From CAZSSM01 sp964609385 (GTDB lineage Bacteria > Planctomycetota > Planctomycetia > Isosphaerales > Isosphaeraceae): a stretch of DNA of 57,374 bases. The notes beneath the pieces are model-generated. The model had not been told where the DNA came from. It saw nothing but the letters and a program-made list of their open reading frames with translations, and did no database searches. The stretch is from the NCBI GenBank assembly GCA_964609385.1, contig CAZSSM010000046.1, forward strand, positions 1 through 57,374. Reading direction: 5' to 3'. Positions within the stretch are counted from its first letter, which is position 1. The number at the start of each line of letters is the position of its first letter. This document shows positions 45,900-54,635 of this stretch, piece by piece. Both the position numbers and the translations under genes were made by a program.

Positions 45900-46595
45900 A
45901 TGAGCGTGTTCCGATCGATGAGTCTAATCGGTCTGGGCCTAGCGATGGTCTCGGCCCTTGTTTTCTTCAAGAGTCCGACGGCCGTCGAGTGTTCCGTGTC
46001 TGGCTCATCCGACACGTACAGGCAACCGCAATGGCCCGCCCAATTCACTGGTGGTTTTGGCGGTGGCGGTGGGCTCGGCAACGATGAGGAGGAGAAACGC
46101 CCCGAGCCTCAACCCGACCGCGATCCCGAGCGGACCCGTCTGATCCGCCAGATCCTGGAGCGACGCATTCCGCTCCACTTCGAGCGTGGCCTCACGACGC
46201 TCCCGATGATCGTCGAGACGATCCGGGACCAAACCACCTGCGACGAGTACCCCAACGGAATCCCGGTCTACGTCGATCCGATCCACTATGTCGAGCTAGG
46301 TTACTCGCCTGAGGACTCCAGCGTCTTTGAGATCGACCTGGAGGGGGTCCGGCTGGAGGTCTCCTTGGAGTTGCTCCTCAGGCAGGTGGGTGCCGGTTTT
46401 GTGGTCCGCGACGGCGTGCTCATCATCGATGATCAGGAGGATCCTCGACTGGTCCCTTCGATCATGCCCGAGGACGCGAACGATGACGAGCACGATCGCG
46501 ATGACAACGCGGATCCCATGCTCGGCTTCAATCACACGTCCAACGATGAGACGGGCCCCGGGATTCCGCGACGATCCGGCGGTAGGCTGAGTTGA
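45900..46595 (+). CDS. Exported protein with STN-like module (trio member 1)
   Basis: A 231-residue protein. Residues 1-30 form a signal peptide or anchor (LIGLGLAMVSALVFF). A Gly-rich linker (FTGGFGGGGGLG) and an acidic stretch follow. From about 80 to 180 there is an STN/secretin-N-like module: LIRQILERRIPLHF, TLPMIVETIRDQT, GIPVYVDPIHYVEL, EIDLEGVRLEVSLELLLRQ and AGFVVRDGVLIIDD. The tail is Asp/Glu/His-rich and may be disordered. The same module occurs in the next two genes. GAGGA lies about 10 nt before the ATG. STN modules occur in secretins and TonB transducers that talk to sigma/anti-sigma pairs. Confidence 0.75.
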   Translation: MSVFRSMSLIGLGLAMVSALVFFKSPTAVECSVSGSSDTYRQPQWPAQFTGGFGGGGGLGNDEEEKRPEPQPDRDPERTRLIRQILERRIPLHFERGLTTLPMIVETIRDQTTCDEYPNGIPVYVDPIHYVELGYSPEDSSVFEIDLEGVRLEVSLELLLRQVGAGFVVRDGVLIIDDQEDPRLVPSIMPEDANDDEHDRDDNADPMLGFNHTSNDETGPGIPRRSGGRLS

Positions 46596-46641
46596 TGGTT
46601 GTCGCTCGGACATCTCTGGCGATCTCGCCGAAGGGGGGAAC

Positions 46642-48111
46642 ATGCTTCAGGACGCGAGCCACGGTCTCGGGAGCGAAGGGCGGCCGCCTTGCTGGGTTGT
46701 CCGACTCTACGATGAGGGCACTCTGGGTGGCCTGGACGACGCGGGCCTGCTGGACCGGTTCTTGGAGCGCGGGGACGGCCTGGCTTTCGACGCATTGGTG
46801 CATGCTCATGGACCAATGGTCCGTGGGACGTGCCGGCGGATCCTGGGTGGTGGCCCTGACGTCGACGACGCCTTCCAGGCCGTCTTCCTGGTCTTGGCCC
46901 GCCGCGCGCGGCGGATCCGGAACCGCCAGGCCCTCGGCCCCTGGCTGCACGGCGTGGCGACCCGTGTGGCCATTCGCGTGCGGACGGCGCGTCGACGTCG
47001 GGACGGTCGGCACCGCGCGATGGTGGCCCAGGCCGAGCTGCTCGACGGACCGACGCCCAGCCCGCGACCCGAGGCCGAGCTGGAACGGGTTGACCTCCGC
47101 GCTGCCTTGGACCTGGAGATCTCTCGATTGCCCGAGAGACTCCGTCAGGTCGTCGTCCTCTGCTACCTCCGGGACCACACCCATGAACAAGCCGCCTCGA
47201 CCCTGAATTGCCCGGTCGGCACGGTCCGGAGCCGACTCGCGGCGGCCCGCGTTAAGCTCCAAGACCGACTCCGACGTCGAGGGCTCGTGCCCGGTGCCAC
47301 CGCCTTGGCCACCCTGATCGTCACCGAACAGTTGGCCGCGCAGACTGCCCACGCGCAGCCCACTCCCGAGATGATCGGCCAGACCGCCAGGGCAGCCACC
47401 GCCTTCGCCAACCGATCCGGCGCGACCGGTGCCGCATCGACTCTCACCCATACCCTTGCGAATCAGGTGCTCTCTGAAATGATGTTCGCTTCCCTGCGCA
47501 CGCTCGTTCCGGCCGCAGCGCTGGTCCTGGCCGTCGGTACGCTCTCCTGGAGTCCCCTGCTCGGTCAGGGTTTCGGAGGTCGAGGGGGCTTCGGTGCGGA
47601 GTCGCCTCCTCCGCCGGTCGTCGCTCTGACCGAGTCGGAGATCTCGACGACCATCACGCCCATCCAGGACCCGGAGAGCGACGCGATCGCGGAGAATGTC
47701 GGGTCAGCCCTCCCCGACCTCGACCCCGAAACGACTGCGGCGATCCGTGAGTCCCTGTCTCAGCGGCTGGATCTTTCATCGAACGATCTGACGGATGAGA
47801 CTCTCGGTGGGCTTCTAAAGACTCTGCGGAGATCGGGGGTTCCGAGAGGAAACCAAATCTCGTCAGAAATCAGCCTGTTTGTCGATCATGTTGGATTTGG
47901 GATGTATGAACTTTCGATGAATGAACCAGTCGACTTCCATTTCACCGACGTCCGGCTCGATGTCGGTTTGACCCTGGTATTGGAGCAGCTCGGCGCCGTG
48001 TATCTGGTCCGGGACGGTGTCCTGATCATCACCGTCCCCGAACGGGTCGACGAGATCCGTCGACTGCTAGACGATCGTCGCGAGCAGATCGCCGAGGCCA
48101 CCGGCATCTGA
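46642..48111 (+). CDS. ECF sigma factor with TM helix and C-terminal STN-like module (trio member 2)
   Basis: A 489-residue fusion with a strong GGGGGG before ATG 46642. Sigma region 2 is at about 35-95 (DDAGLLDRFLERGDGLAF, VDDAFQAVFLVLARR). Region 4 is at about 160-212 (RLPERLRQVVVLCYLRDHTHEQAA, CPVGTVRSRLAAARVKL), again ECF01-Gob-like. A membrane helix lies at about 285-303 (LVPAAALVLAVGTLSW). The extracytoplasmic part ends in a module (about 375-465) matching its neighbours: DFHFTDVRLDVGLTLVLEQLG and YLVRDGVLIITVPE. It begins 47 bp after the first trio gene. The architecture suggests that a signal received outside by the STN-like domain controls the sigma part in cis; this is inference. 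Confidence 0.85.
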   Translation: MLQDASHGLGSEGRPPCWVVRLYDEGTLGGLDDAGLLDRFLERGDGLAFDALVHAHGPMVRGTCRRILGGGPDVDDAFQAVFLVLARRARRIRNRQALGPWLHGVATRVAIRVRTARRRRDGRHRAMVAQAELLDGPTPSPRPEAELERVDLRAALDLEISRLPERLRQVVVLCYLRDHTHEQAASTLNCPVGTVRSRLAAARVKLQDRLRRRGLVPGATALATLIVTEQLAAQTAHAQPTPEMIGQTARAATAFANRSGATGAASTLTHTLANQVLSEMMFASLRTLVPAAALVLAVGTLSWSPLLGQGFGGRGGFGAESPPPPVVALTESEISTTITPIQDPESDAIAENVGSALPDLDPETTAAIRESLSQRLDLSSNDLTDETLGGLLKTLRRSGVPRGNQISSEISLFVDHVGFGMYELSMNEPVDFHFTDVRLDVGLTLVLEQLGAVYLVRDGVLIITVPERVDEIRRLLDDRREQIAEATGI

Positions 48112-48289
48112 ACCACCCCTTCATTCACATCGCCCACCGAGTGCTCATGACGTGATAGGTGAATTTTCGGTAGAACTTTCGAATATCGAGATGTCTCTGA
48201 CTTCCGGATAACAACGAGTCGCCTGCAGTGGTGCGGGTGAGCTATTTCTGGACCCTCGATTCCTGAGAACCGAAAGCGAGCTCCCGACG

Positions 48290-48937
48290 ATGAATCGGCC
48301 TCTGATCCGCCTCTACGGACCGATGACCGTGGCCGTCCTGGCCCTAACCGCCATGGCTTGGGGGCCTCTGCGGGGTGACGATCCCCCGCCAGAAACCAGC
48401 GACAAGTCGCCCGTCCAGACCGGTCCGCAAGCCTTCGCCGGCGCAATGGCATCAGCGATGCAGCCCAGTTCGACCCAGCCCCAGATCCCTCCACTCTACT
48501 GGCCAAAAGAGGACCGCGATCCGGAAGGAACTGCCGTGATCGAGCAGATTCTCGATACGAAATTGCCGATGCAATTTCCCGACGGAAGCTATTCGCTCGA
48601 AGAAGTGCTTGATTTCATCGAAAGAAAAACAGTAACCATAAATATGGATTTTGGAATTCCAATTTATGTTGACCCAATGTCGATTAAGAGTCTTAATCAA
48701 GAAGTAACCATCGACTTGGTTGGGGTCAAGCTTCGGACTTGTTTGGTCCTGGTACTCGATCAGCTCGACGCGGGTTTCGTGGTCCGCGACGGCGTGCTGA
48801 TCATCGCGGGCCGTTCGCGCGGTGACCTTCTCACGCCCGTCGGCTCGGTCTACACGCCGCCGACGCAATTCTTCGGCCTCGGCGACTTCCGCGGCGGAGG
48901 TGGTGGTGGCGGCTTCAGCGTTGGTGGTTTCCGTTAA
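48290..48937 (+). CDS. Exported protein with STN-like module (trio member 3)
   Basis: A 215-residue protein with a signal-peptide-like N-terminus (LIRLYGPMTVAVLALTAMAW) and a Ser/Thr/Pro-rich linker. The STN-like module at about 80-175 reads VIEQILDTKLPMQF, SLEEVLDFIERKT, GIPIYVDPMSI, TIDLVGVKLRTCLVLVLDQL and AGFVVRDGVLIIAG. It ends in a Gly-rich tail (FRGGGGGGGFSVGGFR). The GIPIYVDP and VRDGVLII blocks are nearly identical to those of the first trio member, so the two arose by duplication. The central part (48600-48720) is AT-richer than its surroundings. Confidence 0.75.
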   Translation: MNRPLIRLYGPMTVAVLALTAMAWGPLRGDDPPPETSDKSPVQTGPQAFAGAMASAMQPSSTQPQIPPLYWPKEDRDPEGTAVIEQILDTKLPMQFPDGSYSLEEVLDFIERKTVTINMDFGIPIYVDPMSIKSLNQEVTIDLVGVKLRTCLVLVLDQLDAGFVVRDGVLIIAGRSRGDLLTPVGSVYTPPTQFFGLGDFRGGGGGGGFSVGGFR

Positions 48938-49094
48938 GCTATCCGTGTGTGGTGGCCAACCCACTAGGACGTTTTATGAATGCCCGCGTTCCTTGGTTCC
49001 GAACCCCAAGAGGTCAGGTCTTGTCCACCAGCCCGCCTGGGAGATACGCTCCGTTTGAGGTTGGCGACGAAGTGTTCGGGGGAGTCCGGGACCG

Positions 49095-50459
49095 ATGGCG
49101 GGTGCCTTGACCGATGGCGTGGGCGAATCGCGGGGTGAGCGCAAAGGGTTTCGCAACCTCCGCGTCACTTGGACCTGGACGGCGGTCGTCTGGTCCTTGG
49201 TGGCCTTGGGGATGACGTTGCAAGTCTGGGAGTATGCACAGACCCGACTCTGGTATGGCGACGAGGAGCTACTCCTGCTGAGCATCGAGGGTCAGCCGAT
49301 CCTAGAGTTCGATCGGGTCCTGCCCGAAAATCAGCTTGCGCCTCCGGGATTTCTGATCGTCGAGAGACTGATTGCTCGGGCCTTCGGTGCCTCCCGATTG
49401 ACGACCCGCGCGTTCCCGTTGGCGATGGGCCTGATCGCCATGATCGCCATGGGCGCGGTGTCGTTGATGTGGATCCGACGTGAAGGCGCTGCGCTGTCAG
49501 TCGGAATGCTCGCGCTTTCATACGAATTCCTCTATTATGCATCGGAATTGAAGCAATATTCGTGTGACGTGGTGTTGGCCATCCTGGCGTTACTATTGCC
49601 TGGCGTCCGTGACAGCCGTCTGACGGGACATCGGGCCTGGGGCTTGGCCGGGCTCTTCGGGCTGATCGCGCCTTGGTTCTCGTTCCCGATCGTCTTCGTC
49701 TTGGCAACGATCGGTCTGCGTTGGGTGGCCTCAACGCTCGCCTATCGGCGTTGGCGTGAGCTGCTCGGCCTATCGGGGCTAGGCGTGTTGTGGCTGGTTA
49801 GTTTCGGGCTCTGCTATCGGGTGGCTCGGGGGATCCTCGACCCGGACGGGTTCATGGAGGCTTGGTGGGACTTCGCATTCCTGCCGGTTCCTCCGACGAA
49901 CCTAGAGGATGCGCGCCGACTGCTGTTGCACATCCTGAATACCTTCGACTTCCCGGTCGGCTTCGTCGTGCCCGGAGGTAAATGGCCGAGTTGCGTCGTC
50001 GGGCTGACGTTGACGCTTGTGGGCGCGATCGTGCTGGCGTGGCGCTCGCCTGGCCGGGCCTGGATTCTCGGAGCCCCCTGGGCGTTCGCCTTGATCGCCT
50101 CGCGGCTGGAAGCCTATCCGTTCCACGGGCGGCTGATCCTTTATTTGATCCCGTCAGCCTACCTGTTGATCGGTGAAGCCGTCGGCGTGACGGCCCGGCT
50201 GATCCCCCGACGCCCGGCGACCTGGCTCCTACCATCACTGTTGAGCCTAGCCTTCCTGGCCGGGCCGGTCAGTCGAGTCGGCTGGCACCTCGGCGTTCAG
50301 CGACTGGTGCGTGGCTTCGACTCACACGGCGATCTCCGTCCCGATCTGCTCGATGAACTGGAGCATGACGAACTCTCCGCGGAGTTCCGGGCTAGCCTCC
50401 CTGACGAGCCCCCGATCCTCAACGACGCCCCTGTTCCGTTGCCCGAGCCGGACCGCTAA
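49095..50459 (+). CDS. Membrane glycosyltransferase (GT-C, RgtA/B/C/D-like)
   Basis: A 454-residue polytopic membrane protein with about nine to ten hydrophobic helices. The first periplasmic loop contains RLWYGDEELLLLSI followed by PPGFLIVERLIARAFG, matching the D-E and PPG/RxP blocks of GT39-like transferases in planctomycetes. LSYEFLYYASELKQYSCDVVL is also typical. The tail of about 60 residues is charged. It would use a polyprenyl-phosphate sugar. It precedes rfbC by 133 bp on the same strand, which suggests a joint role in surface glycan assembly. Confidence 0.8.
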   Translation: MAGALTDGVGESRGERKGFRNLRVTWTWTAVVWSLVALGMTLQVWEYAQTRLWYGDEELLLLSIEGQPILEFDRVLPENQLAPPGFLIVERLIARAFGASRLTTRAFPLAMGLIAMIAMGAVSLMWIRREGAALSVGMLALSYEFLYYASELKQYSCDVVLAILALLLPGVRDSRLTGHRAWGLAGLFGLIAPWFSFPIVFVLATIGLRWVASTLAYRRWRELLGLSGLGVLWLVSFGLCYRVARGILDPDGFMEAWWDFAFLPVPPTNLEDARRLLLHILNTFDFPVGFVVPGGKWPSCVVGLTLTLVGAIVLAWRSPGRAWILGAPWAFALIASRLEAYPFHGRLILYLIPSAYLLIGEAVGVTARLIPRRPATWLLPSLLSLAFLAGPVSRVGWHLGVQRLVRGFDSHGDLRPDLLDELEHDELSAEFRASLPDEPPILNDAPVPLPEPDR

Positions 50460-50592
50460 GGTGTAGTGAAATGCTGACGATCGAGCGCAGGACGTCGAGG
50501 TGGACTGATCCGATGTCCTTCAACGGTCGTTCGCGCGATCATCATTATTCATCATTGGATCCTTTCCTACCTCTGAGCGGACGCATGAACCG

Positions 50593-51156
50593 ATGAATGT
50601 CATCGAGACCCCGTTGCCCGGTGTCCTGGTCTTCGAGCCGAAGGTCTTCGGTGATCCCCGGGGCTATTTCCTCGAACTCTGGAACCTTGAGCGATATCCG
50701 GGGGCCGGCGTGCCGCGTCCGATGGTCCAGAGCAATTTGTCTCGATCAGCGCGCGGCGTCTTGCGGGGGCTCCACTTTCAGAACCCCGAGCCCCAGGGCA
50801 AGCTGGTAATGGCTTTGGAAGGCGAGGTCTTCGATGTCGCCGTCGACATCCGGCCCGACTCGCCGACTTACGGCCAGTGGTACGGCGCCACGCTCAAGGC
50901 CGAGACTCATAACCAGATCTTCGTGCCCGAGGGGTATGCTCATGGTTTCCTGGTGACCAGCGAGACGGCCTTGGTCTGCTACTTCTGCACACACTACTAT
51001 CGCCCGCAATGTGAGCATTCGTTGCTCTGGAACGACCCGGAGATCGGCATCGCTTGGCCTCTGGGCGTCGACGAGGTGAAGGTCTCGGCCAAGGACGCCG
51101 CCGCCGCCACGCTCAAGGATTTCGATCCGGCCAAGCTGCCCCGACTCCAGGACTGA
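50593..51156 (+). CDS. rfbC: dTDP-4-dehydrorhamnose 3,5-epimerase
   Basis: A 187-residue cupin enzyme of dTDP-L-rhamnose synthesis. FEPKVFGDPRGYFLELW, SRSARGVLRGLHFQNP with catalytic His61, KLVMALEGEVFDVAVDIR, and VPEGYAHGFLV are all family hallmarks. The region CYFCTHYY (129-136) corresponds to the family's YKCTDYY, with His in place of the usual Asp. WNDPEIGIAWP follows. It makes dTDP-4-keto-L-rhamnose for cell-surface polysaccharide. The other rml genes are not in the window. Its neighbour upstream is a GT-C glycosyltransferase. Confidence 0.95.
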   Translation: MNVIETPLPGVLVFEPKVFGDPRGYFLELWNLERYPGAGVPRPMVQSNLSRSARGVLRGLHFQNPEPQGKLVMALEGEVFDVAVDIRPDSPTYGQWYGATLKAETHNQIFVPEGYAHGFLVTSETALVCYFCTHYYRPQCEHSLLWNDPEIGIAWPLGVDEVKVSAKDAAAATLKDFDPAKLPRLQD

Positions 51157-51285
51157 GCGCTTCGGAGACGGATCATCCGGATCGACTCGTGATAGGGCCG
51201 GCAGTCGGCTTGACGCCTGGGGGCAGGTCCCTATGATGCCCACGCCCTGCGACCGTCTCTGCGTCCCTCCCGAGGATCGGCCAAC

Positions 51286-53427
51286 GTGGAGACCGTACGT
51301 CGTGGGAGGCGAAGAGACCGCGACCCGGCCGATGGAGTGGCCTCGATGATCTCTCTTTGCTTTGCGATGACCGTCCTCGTGGCGGTGAGCCCGTTGGCCT
51401 ATGAACCGATCGGCGAGATCCGGATCCGATCCAGTCGGACCGATCAGAGCACCCGCGCTTGGCAGCGCAGCCTGATCGGGATGGATCGGCCGAGCGAGCG
51501 GACTAACGAGACCCTCGTTCGGTTCGGCCTGGCCGATCTCTACGACCAACAACCGTCCCAGGCGATCCTCCAACTGGAGCGCGACGTCCGACAGCGGCCC
51601 AGTTCCGAGCTAGTCTACGCCTTAGCCGAGCTGAACTGGATCGAGGGCCGACGTTTGGAGGATCGACTCTTTGATTGGCCACGCAATGCCGAGGTCCTCG
51701 GCCACTTCATCGACACGTCGGCCTATGCGTACGACTACTTGTTCTCCCCCGAGCTGGCCGCCGAGCGGTTCGTCTCCGACCCGCGGTTTCGCCTGGCCAT
51801 CGACCTGTACAACATGGGGGTCGATCGCTTGGTCCGGGTCCTTTTGGCCGGCGCACCGCTCGGGCCGGACCGGACGTATCGGTTCCGGATCCGGGGCCGC
51901 GAGCATGGTCTGGTCCTCGGGATGCCCCCCTCGATCTGGAGCCCCGACGATATCCATGCCTTGATCCGCGCCACCGACTTCGAGGTCTCCGGCCTGCCGG
52001 CCAAGACGCACCAGTACGGGCTCGGGGTCCCGCTGATCGCTGTCCGCCGGACCCACGAGCGGGAGGGGCCCGAGTCGGCCTTTAACCCGCCCGAGATGGC
52101 ATTCCCGCTGACCGCGTTCCTACGGCCGACCTCGAAGCTGGCCTGCCCTGAGATCGAGGATCGCGGGCCGTGTCGGACCTGCGTGCTCGACTTGGTCGAC
52201 CCGGTCCACTACCGGTCGGTGGGCAAGCCGCCCCAGGTCCTTGCCATTGAGTCGGACCTCTCCACGCCGTTGGCCTACATGTGGTCGCAGACTGAGTGGG
52301 AGACGCTGGGTTGGAAGGGGCTGCTCCGCCCTGAGGAGTTGGCTGACCGCAGCGGCCTGATGCTCGTTCGACCCTACGAGCCGGGCAAGATTCCCGTGGT
52401 CATGATCCACGGTCTGGGCTCGAACCCGCTGGCCTGGGTCCCGATGATCAACGAGTTGCTGGGCGACTCGCGGATCACCAGTCGGTTCCAGTTCTTCGTT
52501 TACATGTACCCGACCGGCGCGCCGATCCCGATCGCCGCCGCAGAGCTGCGCGAGACCCTCTATCGCGCGGCCCAGACGTTCAACCCCGTCGGGTCTGATC
52601 CCGCTTTCGACCAGATGGTCCTGATGGGTCACAGTATGGGCGGTCTTTTGGCCCATGCCATGATCGTGCACAGCGACAACCAGCTCTGGCGGATCATCAG
52701 CAATCAGCCGATCGAGCGGATCAAGGGCCCGCGTCCGGCGATCGACGAGCTGATTCGCTACACCTTCTTCGAGCCGGTCCCTTGGGTCCGACGCGTCGTC
52801 TTTCTAGCCACCCCGCACCGCGGCTCGCAGATGGCAAGCGGTTTCCTCGGACGCCTCGGCGCCAGCCTGATTCGCGAACCTGGCCGCTACAACGACTTCG
52901 TCGATCTGCTGATCCGCCAGAACCCGGGCGTCTTCAACTCCGAGGCTTGGCGGCGGATCCCCAACAGCATCGAGATGCTCGACCCCGACAGCCCGGTCCT
53001 CCGCAGCCTCCTGGCCATGCGCCATGATCCCGAGGTGGCCGTCCATTCGATCATCGGCTACCGCAAGATCCTCAAGGACGTCGAGGCGATGAACGACGGC
53101 GTGGTGGCCTATCAGAGCGCTCGGTTCCCCGGCTCGGTCAGCGAGCTGGTTGTTCGGTCCGACCACGGCGTGCAGAGCAACCCGCAGGCGATCCAGGAGG
53201 TCCGCCGAATCCTGCTGGAGCACCTCGCCCACTTGCCCGAGCCCGCCCTGGCCGGGCCGGTGCACGGCGACGACCCGACCCCCGCCCGGCCCGGACTTAT
53301 CCCGCCGGTCACCGTCACCGCGATCGATGCGGTCATCCCCGATCCCACCCCTGCCTCGTCTGATTCGTCGGCATCGATCGTCCCAGAATCCCAACGCCGC
53401 ATCGACGACCGCTCGCAACAGCGGTAA
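51286..53427 (+). CDS. Alpha/beta-hydrolase (lipase/esterase-like) with large N-terminal domain
   Basis: A 713-residue protein from GTG 51286; a start at ATG 51346 is possible. A basic N-terminus and hydrophobic segment SMISLCFAMTVLVAVSPLA suggest export. Residues of about 60-360 form an N-terminal region without recognised family (RFGLADLYDQQPSQAILQLE, FSPELAAERFVSDPRFRLAIDLYN). The hydrolase domain has VVMIHGLGSNPLAW (oxyanion hole), GHSMGG with nucleophile Ser450, FLATPHRGSQMA and SDHGVQSNP with the likely catalytic His. It probably cleaves lipid or ester substrates in the periplasm or outside. The C-terminus is Pro/Ser-rich. Confidence 0.8.
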   Translation: METVRRGRRRDRDPADGVASMISLCFAMTVLVAVSPLAYEPIGEIRIRSSRTDQSTRAWQRSLIGMDRPSERTNETLVRFGLADLYDQQPSQAILQLERDVRQRPSSELVYALAELNWIEGRRLEDRLFDWPRNAEVLGHFIDTSAYAYDYLFSPELAAERFVSDPRFRLAIDLYNMGVDRLVRVLLAGAPLGPDRTYRFRIRGREHGLVLGMPPSIWSPDDIHALIRATDFEVSGLPAKTHQYGLGVPLIAVRRTHEREGPESAFNPPEMAFPLTAFLRPTSKLACPEIEDRGPCRTCVLDLVDPVHYRSVGKPPQVLAIESDLSTPLAYMWSQTEWETLGWKGLLRPEELADRSGLMLVRPYEPGKIPVVMIHGLGSNPLAWVPMINELLGDSRITSRFQFFVYMYPTGAPIPIAAAELRETLYRAAQTFNPVGSDPAFDQMVLMGHSMGGLLAHAMIVHSDNQLWRIISNQPIERIKGPRPAIDELIRYTFFEPVPWVRRVVFLATPHRGSQMASGFLGRLGASLIREPGRYNDFVDLLIRQNPGVFNSEAWRRIPNSIEMLDPDSPVLRSLLAMRHDPEVAVHSIIGYRKILKDVEAMNDGVVAYQSARFPGSVSELVVRSDHGVQSNPQAIQEVRRILLEHLAHLPEPALAGPVHGDDPTPARPGLIPPVTVTAIDAVIPDPTPASSDSSASIVPESQRRIDDRSQQR

Positions 53428-53514
53428 GCCTCGAATCACGAACGCACTCAACCCATTTCGGGATCGGTCTTCTGATCACATCCTTGACCCCAAGGATGTC
53501 CGGGTTCGACTGAT

Positions 53515-54308
53515 GTGCGCCAGTTGGACCGGGATGACCCGTCGCGGCAGTTCCTGATGCGGTATTCTCCCCCGGGGACGTTCCTGATGGGCAGCCCAGA
53601 GGATGAGCCTGGGCGGGAGGGTGACGAGTTGCAACACGAGGTGATTCTGACCCAAGGCTTTTGGTTGGGCCAGTATCCGGTGACGCAGGTGGAATTTAAG
53701 TCGATCATGGGGGCCAACCCGAGTTGGTTCTCTCCAACGAGCCAGGGTGAAGGTGAGATTCGTGACCAGGAGTCGGGTGTTTTCCGGTGGAGAGTGTTTC
53801 TTGGGAGGATGCAGCGGAACTCTGTAGCTTGTTGACCGATCGCGATCGGTCAACCGGGTCTGCTCCTTGCGGACTGGGAATACCGGCTTCCGACCGATGC
53901 ACAGTGGGAATACGCGAGTCGGGCAAGAGCGACGACGGCCTATTGCTTCGGAGACGACGAGCTGCACCTCGAGGATTATGGCTGGCATCGGTCAGATGGC
54001 AAGCATATAATCCATCCGATAAGTTTAAAATTAGCGAATGTTCGAGGGTTCTTTGGTGTGCACGGGAATGTTTGGGAGTGGTGCCAGGACTGGTATGAGT
54101 CGGAGTACCGTGGCGCATCCCCTTCTTCGGATCCGGCGGGACCATCAGTGGGCGTCAGGCGTGTAGGCCGTGGAGGGTCGTGGAACTTCCTCAGGCGGTT
54201 CGTACGCGCAGCCTATCGGAAGGAGGCCGGGCCGTCGGTCGCGGGCAGCCACTGGGCTTCCGCCTCGCCGGAGTTCCAGCCAACCGGTCAACCAGTGGAG
54301 CTCGGTGA
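53515..54308 (+). pseudogene. Formylglycine-generating-enzyme-like (SUMF1/FGE) protein, frameshifted
   Basis: The FGE-sulfatase domain is recognisable but in three pieces. PPGTFLMGSPEDEPGREGDE and FWLGQYPVTQVEFKSIMGANP are in the first frame. PVESVSWEDAAELCSLLTD lies in a second frame, after a shift at about 53757-53786. WEYRLPTDAQWEYASRA, AYCFGDDE, GVHGNVWEWCQDWY and GRGGSW return to the first frame after about 53840-53862. The end motif LGFRLAG is in yet another frame after about 54215-54248, stopping at 54308. A stop codon at 53833-53835 would end the first frame. Three indels point to a pseudogene, though the first two cancel each other. An intact protein would modify sulfatase Cys or act as an FGE-like adaptor. 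Confidence 0.75.
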
Positions 54309-54635
54309 TCGTGGCCGGCCGGTCGAGGGGAGCACCCGGCCGGCATGACGGAGCGAGCCAAAGCAGAGTGCGGGCATCGGCGACGGTGATCCTGGAGTGA
54401 TCGGCTTGTTTGGTCAAAAAGGGGGGACCGAGCGTTGTCGAGGTCGATGAATTCGCTCCAGGAGGAGGCCTTCATTGGATTTTCTCAACGGCAATGCCTC
54501 CAGGGCGACCCCGATCGCGAAAATCTTTGTTGAATATCACCGCTTTAGGTAGATTGAATGAGCCTCCGACGAAACGCTTGGGTCTCGGGCGATCGGGTGT
54601 GTCGAGGCGGTCGAGGTGATGAGACGAGGGGCGTG
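54309..54635. other. Intergenic region with GC-rich hairpin
   Basis: 327 bp. The only feature is the stem at 54314-54344. The rest holds the promoter region of the next gene without a clear motif. Confidence 0.4.
54314..54344. terminator. Possible terminator hairpin after the FGE remnant
   Basis: GCCGGCCGG (54314-54322) pairs with CCGGCCGGC (54336-54344), a 9-bp stem with a 13-nt loop, 6 bp past the inferred stop. No T tract follows. Confidence 0.4.
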
